The translations under genes and the position numbers were made by a program. Shown here piece after piece: positions 48,601 to 62,059 of a stretch of DNA of 64,000 bases (position 1 is the stretch's first letter; every line of letters begins with the position of its first letter). The notes under the pieces are model-generated. The model worked only from the letters and a program-made list of their open reading frames with translations, was not told the DNA's origin and did not search any database. The stretch is from Undaria pinnatifida (taxonomy: Eukaryota > Sar > Phaeophyceae > Laminariales > Alariaceae), in assembly GCA_012845835.1 (NCBI GenBank), contig JABAKD010000030.1, forward strand, positions 10,267,805 through 10,331,804. The letters are read 5' to 3'.

Positions 48601-51600
48601 CTCGGGTTTCAGCGGGTGACGTGCAGTTTGTGCGGCCGAGGTTGGCGTCGTTTTCTCAACCAGGAGCAGAACTTGGGGCAAGCGGGTGCAGATCTTTGTA
48701 CAGGAGTTTTGGGCACCAGTACCTCCGTCGATCAGTTGCGAGATTGTCTGAAAGAACTTATGCGTCGGGTTTCCGGTCTTAGTGCACTTTTCGTGGGTTG
48801 ACTGCACAGAACCGGTATCTGGGACCATGTGAGTCGGAGGAGGTCAAAGTGTGGTCTTTTGATTGATTTCGCTGCTAGGTGTTGTGCGTTACAGGACAAT
48901 CAAGCCGGCCCTAGTTCGAGTAAGCTAGCTGCGATTTAATATATCCATCGGGTTGATGTTGGCATCGAGCTGTCGATCTGGTCGCCGCTGATCAAGCGTG
49001 TATTGCAAGGTATCTCACGATCGCACACATTGGCGGGAACACGGCCACGGGTTCGGCTCCCTATATCGTGGGATATGTTGATCAAGGGGCATGAACTGAT
49101 ATCTTCCTGAGGTTCTGGGGGTAGAGTGCTTTGGCTATGTCTGGGCATGAGCTAATTTTTTCTTAGCCAGGTCCGATGAGGTATTTGCCAATGGCTCAGA
49201 TGTGGTGAACCCAGTGCATTGTCTCACGCGAAGCGACGTTGCGTTTTTCTTTTTTTCTGGCAACAGACAGTTGAGGCGTCTTCAATGGAGTGATGCCGAT
49301 CGGGTTGAGGTGCGATTCCGCGGCCATAAAGGCCAGCAAGCTCAAGTTGGAAGCGTCATGTACCCGGAGCGAGGTTCGGGGCCCGTGTCCCGAGTTGGGT
49401 GAAGGTGGTGGAGCCGTTGCTCTTATGGTAGCACTACTGTCATGCTTTGCAGCTCTACCTCAACACGTGCCACTTTCTTCGTACCGTTGAGGGAGGCAAG
49501 TAAGAATGTGGGGATACAGTCAGGCGCTATGAGCGTCGAGAGAGATGGTCGAAAAGTCGGCGCGAAAACCCGAAGAGTACGCTCTGCACGCGCTGAGGAT
49601 AGAAAGTGCCTCGATGCTTGCGGCTGGAGGTGACGTGTCGGAACGAGTCATGCAGCGAGAAGGGAGGTGGAAGTCCGATGCATATAAGGTGCACACCCGG
49701 AATAATGCGGACGATGCACGATAGGTGTCTCGTAAACTAGCAGCTGGCAAAGGTTTGCAAAGACAGCCAGCTCAAGATACTGTATGGGGTAAACTGTAGA
49801 AGAAGTCTCGGAGTAACCTCGGTTGTGGAGGCGTCAATGGTGTTGGACCATTCGGTGTCTCAGTCGTCCGAGAATTCACACAGTAGAACCCAGACAGTGG
49901 AGGGAGGGAGATGTGTTTATGAGCAAATATATGTGGGGGGTTGAATACTGTGGTGGACATGTCAGCCAGCTGCTTTCCCTCCCAAGCCACAGGAAATGAT
50001 ATATACAACGCAATTTGGAAGATATATACAACAAAGAGAAATATTATTAGGAATCGGGAACCGATAAGAACAATATGTTGTTTGTTGTTCATAGAGAGAA
50101 TTCGGCAGTATGGTTCATTGTTTTTTTTGGCGGAGTACGTAAGTAGCTACTTTGACAGCAGCAGCTGGCACTGTTTGGTTGATCGCGCTTGTGGAGATAC
50201 CAAGTGGATACCGCACGGGACGGTGCTGGCAGACTGCTACAACACGCGAACAGACAGAGCTGTTGGTTACAACTGGACAGCGGTCGATCACTGGACCAGA
50301 TAATTCGTGATTTCTCCCGCCCACTCACCCTTTTTCTTTCGATGGGGAGGGGACGGAGATAATATGAGGATGTAGGTACTATTCTCGAATAACCAAAGGT
50401 ATAGTCTATGTAGTTAATTTTTCTTTTATTTTTTTCAGTGGCATGCGAGGGTTCATATCACGGTATATGTTTTCTCGGGGGAGTTGTGTGGAGGAGTCAG
50501 TGGTGTTGGACCATTCGGTGTCTCAGTTGTCCGAGAATGTAAAACTCAGAGAGTGGAGGGAGGGAGATGGGTTTATGAGCAAAGACATGTGGGTATGAGG
50601 CAGAGTTGGATACTGTGGGAGACATGTCAGCCAGCTGCTCTCCCTCCCAAGCCACAGAAAATGATCATATACAACGCAATTTAAAAGATATATACAACAA
50701 ACCCGACGATTTTTGGTTGAAGGAGCCCCGTCACAAAGGAAAAATGAAAAAATTAGAGGAAAAAAAAAGCATCTGATGAAACAAGAAAGTCATTCATCCC
50801 GACGACGATTGTTGGGTTAAGGAGCCCCGTCATGAAAGAAGAAACGAAAATTAGAGGAAAAAAAAGCATCTGGTGAAATAAGAAACGTCATTCGTCCCGA
50901 CGATTTTTGGGTTAAAGGAGCCCCGTCACAAAAGAAAAAAGAAGAAAATTACAAGAAAAAAAAGCACCTGGTGAAACAAGAAAGTCATTCAACCCGACGA
51001 TTGTTGGTTCAAGGAGCCCCGTCATGAAAGAAGAAACAAAATTAGAAGAAACAAAAAAGCATTCATCCCGACGATTTTTTGTTCAAAGGAGCCGCGTCAT
51101 GAAAAACAAAAAAACAAAAAATGAAAAAAAAAAAAGCACACGGTGAAACAAGGAAAGTCATTCATCCCGACGATTTTTGGTTTGAGGGTCCCCGTCATCG
51201 AGAAGAAAAAATTAGTAAAACAAAAAACACGAAGTAGTATATACATATTACAAACCTCTATCGTAGCACGAGTCAGCCACAGAAAAAAAGTGGCGCACCG
51301 CTACCGCACTATTATTTGTAGTACAGCAGCATGTTTCCTTTGCTCGAAACAATTCTCACCAGTTGGACATGAGGGCCGGGGAGAGCTTCTCCCCGTCAAA
51401 GCCGACCGTCTGCAGCACGTTCACGAACGGGTTAGGCAGGTAGCCCTGGTTCGACAAAAAAAAAGCGTCCCCCGAACGCAAAAGAGAAGACGCCACCACC
51501 GTCACCACCACCGCCGCCGTGTCGTCGTGGATGTGTGGTTATAGTTGTGGTTGTCGTTGTGGTTGTGGTTTTATGTCGATGTTGTCGTTGTTGTTGTTGT

Positions 51601-53510
51601 TGTTGTGGTTGATGTCGATATTGTCGTTTTTGTTGTTGGGGTTGTTGTTGGGACAACCGACGAAGAAGACAAAAACAAACGCAGAGGTAAGCAAAAAGGT
51701 GGGGAGGAGAGGAGAAGAGGAGGGGAGAGGGGGAAGTAAGAAAAGAAAGAAAAAACCAAAAGGTTAACCCTTTCCCGCTGCAAAATGTATCCCTTACTGA
51801 TTCCACGTATTTCGTACCCGAAACGTGGGTGGGGCTCCAAAAGGACCCTGCATACCTGTGGCTAGAGGAGGCACTGACCTTCTTGAAAGGAATTTCGAGC
51901 TTGAGGCCGTCCTTGTCCCTGGCGACATCCCTGACTAATGAACTATCGATCGGGTACGGCAGCACCATCACGTATCGCAGCCCCCCGTCGATGCCCCCCC
52001 TGCTAAGGTCCTCTACCCTGCCGCGGTTCTTCTTCTTGCCCTTCCCTCGGTCCGTTTTCTCGGGCGCTGTCAGCTGAACCTGAGGGGGGGGGGGGAGGGG
52101 GGGGGGGCGGGAGGGGGGGGGGGGGAAGAGGGGGGGGGGGAGAGTGGAGGTGAAAGGAGAAGGAGGAGACGGAGAAGGAAAAGGAGAAGGAGAAGGAGAA
52201 AGAGAAGGAGCAGAAGGATAAGACAACACACAAGCACTCTCCTGTGTCGAAAAAACGCAGCTCGGAAATTCCAATTCGTCCGAGGGATTGTCGATGTATC
52301 TTATTCAGCCCTCACAAGCAATATATGCCATACGAAAAGAAATAGAAAGCTGCGATAAAACCGTAGTTACCCGCTTTTAATAAAACGTCTAAAACGTCAG
52401 CCAAATAGGTCTAAACAAAGTCCCTTCATTGACCCTCACGACTGAGTTCAAGTCTCCAAAATCTCATGAAACTTACGGTGTTCGTCCCGGTTTTGAGTCT
52501 CAAGTCCAGGTTTCTAAGTCTTCGAAAACACTCAAAGCTTACCTGGTGGTATGCTTCAAATCGAAACACTTCGATATAGTGGGGGGGTGGATGTAACTCG
52601 AGGGCGCACGGCTCGATGACAATCAAGCCCACCCTAAATCTTCACCCGAATAGATGTCAAGTCTCCAGGCCAGGTTTAAGTCATAAAAAAAATGCAAGTT
52701 ATGCTTTAAACTGGATACAAGCTATGTTTTTAAGCCTAACTACTTCGTTGTAGTGGGAGGAGTCGGAGATACCTCGAGGGCGCACGGCCCAATGGCCCGC
52801 AAGCCCCGTCTAAAGCGTCTGCCAAACAGATCTTAATTCCCGACCTCAAGTCTCAAGTCCACGTTCAACTTTTGCAAAAAAGAACTTGCAACTTCTGTTT
52901 TAACTCAACATATAGCGAGATACCGTATCAGATGTACCTCGAGAGAGCACGGTTCGATCACCCTCAAGCCTACGGAGGTTTGCCTATCGGCCAGCAGAGC
53001 CCGCGCCGCAGGGTTTGACATCTGCAAGGTCCACAGAAAGTGGTTAGTGTCATCTTCGGGCTTCATCCAGTTCCCTTTCCTATCACCAGGGAAGAAGGAA
53101 ATGGAATGGGGTGGGGGGGGGGGCGATGAGATGACAACCGCAGAAAAAATCCATATCATGTACGAGTACAGGGCAGTTGTAAGGGGGGTGGGGTGGGGTG
53201 GGGTGGGGTGGGGTGGGGTGGGGTGGGGTGGGGTGGGGGGTTGTGCGAAGCGGCACCGGCGACAACCAAAAATAAACCAAGATGACGACTGAGGAGGGAG
53301 GGGGGGGCATGGGGGGGGGCTGAGCCGGGACTATCCATCGCGCAACCCACCGCGAACACGAAAATATGGGGACAACAACATCAACAGCAGTTGCAACTGA
53401 TACAAGCAGATGCGACAACAGAACAGCAACGGCGACAGCAGCAGCAACAACAGCAACAACAGCAACATCAGCAAAATCCGCGGCACCAACCGCGATTGCA
53501 ACAACCGCAA

Positions 53511-53545
<35 letters not shown>

Positions 53546-56500
53546 GTACCAAAACGTCGCCAAGAGAGCAGAGCTAACAAACCAAACAACAACAAAAAAA
53601 ACACCAGAGCAGCAGCAACAGCACCGGCAGCAGCAAAACGATCATGCACGCTCAAGTATCAAGAGATCACCACCGGTGACCCCCCCCCCCCAACCCCCAC
53701 CCCGCCCCCTTCTCGTTCCCGTTTACAACAAATGGACCAGCTACTATTAATAGCATCGTAATCAGAACCCGCGATAAACCCAAAAACCTACATACCCTCA
53801 TATATTTAGAGCAATTAACCGTATTTAGTTCATTGCGCCCTCGTAACTGTAAACGGCCAACTACAAACGAAAGCAAGATCTCTGCCGCAGTAGCGAAGCC
53901 ATATATCATATCAGGTACAGCACTATATAGGGGTCCCCCAGGAAGACGGTGGGATGCAAAAGCAATACGACCGCCTTATTGAGGGAATCACCCTTATTCA
54001 CTCCAACTTATGAGCGACATTCCTCACTCGCGGCAAGCGATTCAGACCGCCTTGTGTCGGGATACCGCCTTATATAGGGATACCGCCTTACTGGGGAGCC
54101 CCTACTGCTGTACAGCAAGATTGACGCAGCTCCCATTCCAAAAAAAAAATCCCGAAAAAAACGCTAAGGCACTTCTAAAAAAGGGGTTGTTCACACTTAA
54201 CGCCTCCATATATATACTGAGTAGAACTTCACCCTCGTAGTAGGAGACGAAGGTCCTTACCTTACAACTAAACTCTACTGGTTTTTTAGCAGGTGCAACA
54301 ACCCTTTCTCCAACCCGGAATTAGTAGATTTTCCCTCTCAAAATTCCAAATATTGCTTCCCCTCAAAAAACGAAAGGGTCCAGTCCTAAAAAACGGTTAA
54401 ACAAAGGCCCAAACAAAAGAAGGGACACAACAACAACAATAACAAAACGTCCACCTCACCTGCGTGAACATTCCGCACGCAGAGGAACAATCTCGGGCCT
54501 GGAAGGCGTTATCACGTAACGGTAATTTTTGCCGACGCGAATCTGCCCCAGGCCAGGCTCCACTCCCTTGTCCTCGCGAAAGAGACCCTCCCACCTGGCG
54601 CTCTGCTCGGCCCAGCGTTGAGGCCAGGGCTGTTTTGTTGTATTGCGGTAACGGGCCAGAAATAAACAAAAGAAGTACAACATTTTGGCCGGCGGGTCAG
54701 GCAACAAGGCAACAAGTAAGCAAACAGCACAAAAAGACAGCCACGAAGACGTTTGAAACACGCCGACAAGCCATGATTTCCTCTCGCCTACGAGGGATGC
54801 GTCCCCCCTCCCTCTCTAGCGTCTACCCCCCGCCCTTCCCCTCCCTCTAGCTCCTATTTCCCCCTTCCATCCCCTCCCTTCTCTCTAGATTCCCCCGCCC
54901 CCCCCCCCTCGACGCTGTAAAACATTGTATGTATATTGGCGTTGACGTTAGTTGGCAACGACGCTGCAAAACATGCCAATCTCTGCGTGAGCTAGACAAC
55001 CAGGGTACCGTTTGTTTGTTTGTTTTTTGCGGTCGCCAGGACGGGTATCGAGAAGATCATATTGTGCAGGGTGGAGAACCCTAACTCCGCACAAGGGGAA
55101 TGATAGCATTACGTAGTGTGAATATAGTAAGGCCACAAGGCAGTTACATAGTAATACCCATTGCTGTCTCAGGAGTGGCCACACCAGAAAACAAAGTACA
55201 ACTCATTGGTGCTGTCATCCATAAGCAAGAAAGTAGGCACAAGGTGCCGAGGTCCGTCTTACGAGCGGTTCTTGCGAGGATGCAGTTCACCCTTCAGGCG
55301 ACTCGCCGAGCACCTCACGGCGCTACGCGCTTGGTGCAAGCAATGTCTGCCTGGTTGGTGAAAACTCGACGTACTCCGTCCCGGCATAGTAGGTATGCGA
55401 GGGTCTTATGATCATACGACTACGGCCATGCAAAAACTGAGTACACCCCCCCCCCCTCCTCTCAAACTTCTACTCCCCCCCCCCTCCACTCTCTAGCTTG
55501 TATTCCTGCCCTCCCTCTTCCCAGCCCTCTGTAACCTCTACCTCTCCCCCACAAGTCGAAGTTTGGTACCTTTGATAGTAGCGAGAAAACATCGCTATCC
55601 TTTTACTAGGAAATGGATGGTGGCCACATACGGCCGGATAAGAAAGGCAAAACGTGTCTACGTAATATATGGAAGTAACGTACTGAGCGCCCACATGTTG
55701 AAGGTGTATTAGGAGTAGTAGGAACGGTGCTCAGTCTCAAAAGAGATGCGTGGTCAATGATCAAATTACTAAGGCAAGCAACAAACGCGCACGCCCCTCC
55801 CCCTCCCCCCGCTTCCCTCCTCTCCTTCTCTAGCTTCTAGCCTCCTCTCGTCTCTCGCCTTACCTCAAGCGTGGCAGTATTTGCCTTGCTAGCAACAAGT
55901 GGGGGCCGGAACAAGACAGCCGTCCGCTGATGAATCCCAAGGTCGGTGCGGAAAAGGAGACCGTCCGCTTCGTCGAGGGCCTTGGCCACCTCTCGTGGGG
56001 CTTCAAACCCCGCTGCCGAGTCCTGATAAAAAAATGTGAAATAAACAATCAGCGGCAGCGCAAAAGGTAGTAGGGGAGAGGGAGAGGGCGGCGGGGAGTA
56101 GGGCGGGGGGGGGGGGGACAAAAAAAGGAAAAGATAAAACATCACCAGAAAATATCACAGCATATACAAGACCGCAAGAGAAGAAACCACGACAATACGA
56201 GGTACCACCAAAACGAATAATAACACCCTGAAAACGACAAAAATAATCGGACGTACACAACACTCGCGACCGACCCAACTATTCCCGTCAGCTCCCACCG
56301 CCCAATCATAGCTCCTCATCCGCCCACTTCCGTCCCCTCCTCCCCCCCCAACGCGCACCCCACCCCTCCCCACCCCATCCTACACCACACCACCCCATCC
56401 TACCCTACACCACCCCAACCTAACCCAACCAAGCTTAACCCCACCTATCCCAACAAAACATGACCCAACCTAACCCACCGAACCCCACCCATAACCCTAC

Positions 56501-59500
56501 CCCAACCCCACCGAACCCTACCCCATCCCATTCCACCCCGCCCCACCCTACCATACCCCCACCCCACCTCACCCAATCCCAACCCAACCCCACCGAACCC
56601 TACCCCACCCCACCCCACTCCACCCCACCCCACCCCACCCCACCCCACCCCACCCCACCCCACCCCACCCCACCCCACCCCACCCCACCTCGACCCAACT
56701 CAACCCAGCAAACCCCTGTCCAACCCAACCCAACCTCAACCCAACCCCAACCCCAACCACAACCCGCCGAACCCCATCCACAACCCCAACCCACCGATCT
56801 CTACCCACAACACCCCCACCTGCAGGCGTAGCTCCAGCACAACCTCGCTCTCGGCGGCGTGGCTGAGCAGCGTGCTCGTGGCCAGCACGAACGACACCAT
56901 GAGCTCGGCCTTTGGATCGTCCGGTTTTGTCTCCGACACACACAAATTATCCCGAATAGAGTACCACGGACCCACCCCCCCCGGCCCGGACGGGCCTCGG
57001 GAGCCCCGAATGGCCCGCACAAAACATAAGTGCAGAGAACTTATAAGCACTCGCTTGTCCTGAGGAGGGTGAGGGTTGGGGGCGGGGGGGGGCGGGGGGG
57101 AGGGGAGGCGAGGGGAGAGGATGGAGGCGGCTTACAAATTTGTACTGGCTGTTCATATCGTCTTCGTTCTCGCCGATCATGCCATATCTTTCTGTCCGCG
57201 CAATTTCGGCTCCGCGCACGAACCGGACTACATATATTTCGTATGTTCATATATCGCAACAGCACAACACACAATACCATATCACACCCGCAGCATGTAG
57301 AGATCACGCAGCTGCAGTAACCTCAAGCCCTCCCCCCATCCCTTCCGTCACCTGGCCTTCCACATATCAACGAGTAAACCCCCCCCCCGCCCTCCCACGA
57401 ATCAAGCGCTACAACTCCCCTCCCCCCGCCAACCCCCACTCCTCTCTCCACCATCCCCCTCCCTGGCCCCTTGCAAGCACACCACAAAACAAACCTGGCT
57501 AGTGTCGTCGAGCACGACGCAGAGTGCGACATCGCGCAGGCCTTGCATGATGGTCACCGTAGCTCGAGGGGCTATCATCACGATGCGGCACACGCCCGGT
57601 GACCCGGCGGGCACGAGCGCCGAGCCCTCCGGCCCTGGCTTCTTATCCCACCAAGGGCACTCACGGGTCCAACGCACAACGTCGGGGGCGGCCATCGCCT
57701 GGGGTTTCATTCAGTGATCGACGCGTTCGTCACCACAAGAGTTAGATACGAATATCGCAAGGCTTATTGCCGCAAGAGAGCTTATGACAAGAGTAAGAGT
57801 TTTATCACACAATATTATCGCAAGCGTCCGGGGCGGCCATCGCCTGAGATGAACTTGGAAGTACATATCATACGAGTATGTATGTATTTGAACAGAGTAA
57901 TCGGCATGTGAGAATATCGCGAGGGTTGTTATCGCAAGAGTTTTATCACAAAAAACAAAAATCACGAACTATTTGTCAGACAATAATCATCCCAAGGCGT
58001 GTTGTTATCAACAACGTTTGTATCACACAAGAGCTACCGCAAGGGTTGTAACCAAAAATGGAAACCATCGAGAGCTTCACACGGAAGCAGGCACGACAAC
58101 AGGTATTGCAAAGGCGAGTTTACGACAAAATAATCACCAGAAAGAGTAATTCCAAAGGTTGTTGTCACAAGATAATCACCACAAAAAACAAAAACGCAAG
58201 GGTTGTTTGTTACGACAAAGGTAATCATCAGAAAGAGGGTTATCATCGCACGGTACGTCGACACGGCACGATACATACCAGGTACACGTATAGCAAGGTG
58301 CGCATGACAAAGAGTTGTCACATTTTTGGTTTCCTGGGTTCGGTCGATCGGCTGGTCGGTCGATCCGTCGGATTCGACTTTCGACCCAATAGATCGGCCT
58401 CGCCGCTGTAACGGCACAAGTAGAGGCCACATTTCCGGATGTAACACCTCTGGGTTGCTAGTTGTCACAAGGCGGTAACAACGGCGGGGGGTACGGGTAG
58501 GGGGGGAACAGGCCACCACCCACCACTTCCCATATGTAGCGCGAGTTTTTCATCTTTGATCATTGGAGGCGAAGCGGAAACAACGGCAGGGGCCAGCGAC
58601 AGGAATAGGAGTAGGGGTAGGGCAGGCGTGTGTGTGTGTGTGGGGGGGGGGTCACATTTCTCACCTCTGTCCGGTAGAGGTTGAGTAGGTACAGGTGCAC
58701 GTGGAGCTGTGTGACCACATCGGCATCGTGAATGCCCTTCGGAAAGTTACTATGCAGGTCTTCGAGAACCTGTACACCACACACCACATGCATACCGGTA
58801 TCATACAGACGAGCGGCGCGGGCGTAGGCGTGGGCGCAGGCGTGGGCGCAAGCGTGGGCGTGGGAGTGAGCGTTGGCGCAGGCGTGGGGAGGGTTGTGCA
58901 CGACTTGGCCCAGTTTCGAAAGGTTAGCAGGCGTAAGCCGTAACGGTCGGGAACACGATACACATAACCGAAACGGTCGGGGCAGCAGTCAGTAATCGTC
59001 GGTACCACAAAAACCGTCGGTCGGTAGCACAATAACAACCGGTCGGAAGCATTGTAACGGCCAGCTAGGTAGCAAAATAACGGCCAGGTTGCGAACATTA
59101 CAAAGCGGTCGGTCGGCTCGGAGTGCGTTCATGGCTGGTTGCTGGCCGTGAACATTTTCTCTGCAAAACAACCTTCGGCGGATGGGTAAACCGAAGCCAA
59201 AGCTCACCACGCTTCCATGTATACTCGTCATTTAACCCTTCTCGGCAAACAGGTGAGATGGCTAACTACACTATTAGTAAGTTCCACTATATAAGTAGCC
59301 TCACTACTGCTGTAGTCATAATATAAAGTTGTCTTCGGTGTTATAACAAACTGAACCTAAAGCTGACCACGCTTCCACATGAACATGCAATTTCGACCCA
59401 ATTCGACAGGGGTATGACATGACTGACTATACTAACAGCAAGCAAACTATCAAGTCGGCCACTGCTATAGTCATGAGTTGTGCCAGGTTTTATCATACAT

Positions 59501-59967
59501 CACACTTAGTTTTGCGAGCGGTAAAATTGCGGAGTTGTTCGCCTTTGCATCTGAGAGGCGCGTTTGGGGCTCAACTCGTGGTGCCCATTTATTAATATTT
59601 CAAGTCAGGTAGTTAGCTTTTGCGCCGCCACCCAAAGAATACCTAGAGTCAACAACGAGTAACTGTACTCAATGACAAGCTATAATCAATGAATAACTGC
59701 ACACGACCAATAACTATAGTCAATGAACAACTACAGTCAAGGAATAGCTAAAGCGGTAGTCGGGAAGCCCAGCCAAGTCGCAGCCCTAGTTTGGGGACTG
59801 CAGAGGGAAAAACATGGCCAACTGAAAAGGCGATTACAGGATCGTCCACACCGAGAAAAGCGAGCTGCTATTAGTAGGTTATTGGATGGTGCTTTGAATG
59901 TCGGATGACGATGATGACGATTATGATGATGATGAAGATGATGATGATTATGACGATTGTGATGATT

Positions 59968-60023
<56 letters not shown>

Positions 60024-60107
60024 GACGAATGATGGCGATGAAGATGATGATATGATGATGATGACGGTTATGATGATGATGGAGACGATGATCAAGACGA
60101 TGATGGC

Positions 60108-60139
<32 letters not shown>

Positions 60140-61918
60140 CGATGACGAATGATGGCGATGACGATGATGATGATGATGATGATGGTGATAATGGTGATGA
60201 TGATGATGATGATGATGATGAAGATGATGATGATGGTAATGATGATGATGATGATGATGACGATGATGACAACGATGGTGACGATAATGATGGCGATGAC
60301 AATGATGACGGCGATAATGATGATAACAATGATGATGGTATGACAACGACGATGATGACGACCATCGTGATACTGATGAAGATGACGATGATGATGATGG
60401 TGATGATGATGAGGATGACGATCATGATAACGATGTTGATGATGATGACCGTGATGACGGTGAAGATGGTAATGATGACGATAATGATAACGATGGCGAT
60501 GATGACGATTATGGTGATGATAATACTGATGATGCTATCACATTAGCTCATTTCCCTGAAATCTAGCTCATGGTACAAAAAAAAATCTAAACAAAACATC
60601 CCAAGGGAAGAGAAAACAAGCACTTGGTTACAAACTTGGTTACAAACTATATGATGAGACGGCACATACAACATGTTTTCATCACCGTACATGGGTCCGA
60701 AAAGGTTTAACGCAGTTGTGTTAGCAACGGAGCTTCCGGACTGACGGATTGACGGACGGACCTTTAGAGCGTGGGTTAGATCGAGCTTGAGAAACCTTAG
60801 GGAGTGCGAGAGTAGGCGGGCGAAGGAGGCCGCCGTGTAGGGAGAACTGCGGACCTGCCGTTCGTCCCCGTGGCCGATCTGAGGGCACTGCGGAGCAACA
60901 GAGGGAGAGAGGGGGGAGGGGAGAGACAGATCGAGAGAGGGAGGGAGAGACAGGGAGAAAGATAGAGAGAGACAGAGGGGGGGGGGGGGAGGGGCAGAGA
61001 GAGGGAGACAGAGAGAGTAAGAGAGAGGGAAAGAGAAAGAGAAAGATAGAGGGTCGGTGAAGCAGCCGTTAAAACATTAGTTGAAGCAGTCATTGGAGCG
61101 GTTCATAAATCAGCCGGTATAGCAGTCGGAAAAGCAGTCCCAAAATAAAAACGCTGAAGCGCGCGAAACGCTCAAAAAATTGCCCCCCCCCCTCATCTCC
61201 TAAGCGATCAGTCGGACCCATCCGACTCGAAACCGAATTGAACCAACTCGAACCAAAAATCGAACCGAACCGAACCGAACCGAACCAAACCGAACCGAAC
61301 CGAACCGAACCGAACCGAACCGAACCGAACCGAACCGAACCGAACCGAACCGAACCGAACAGGAATCGAATCCAATCGGAACCGAATCGAATCGATTCGA
61401 CTCGACCCGAACAGTAACATCGAATCGGGTAAGACTGGACCGAACCCGACAACAGCAACCGAATCGGATAACATCGGACCGAATCGAGCCAAACCGAACC
61501 ACATCGAACCGAATCGAATCGGATCGAACCGAAAACTCACCCTTACGGACTCGGCATAGAAGCTACGAGACATAAACATCCAGAACGGCATGACCATGCT
61601 GGAGAAGGCCGTCGGCGTCAGCTGCAGCCGAGGGTGAAGGGTCATGGCCGTGCGTTCCTGTTTTCGTTTGGGGGTCGCGTTTTGTTTCAAATTGGTTTCC
61701 ATGAGAGCGCGCCGCTAGAGGGTGTGATTGAAACAAAAGCATACGCTTTGTATCTGGCACAGTACAACAAGGGAAAAGGGAAAGATTCAAGAAAAAAACG
61801 AAAAAAAAAACAACCGAAAAACGTTTCAACAAAGCATAACGTGCGTGCTATGAACAAAATAAGTATCTCCTTTCGCTACATGCAAGAGACAAGGGCAAAG
61901 ACTATAAAAAAGAAAGAC

Positions 61919-61997
<79 letters not shown>

Positions 61998-62023
61998 CCA
62001 CCACCACCACCACCACCACCACC

Positions 62024-62059
<36 letters not shown>

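Larger units (their letters stand above)
58770..61540 (-). other. MYND gene intron 3
   Basis: Repeats only: gcgtgggcg units (58815-58890), aacggtcgg units (58935-59110), a caatgaataact-type repeat (59640-59760), the GAT array (59905-60545), a GAGA-rich tract (60895-61055) and the CCGAA array (61255-61360). Confidence 0.7.

Noticed and set aside
59905..60546. 213-codon Met/Asp-rich frame
   Set aside because: Pure GAT/GAC microsatellite translation inside an intron of the MYND gene.
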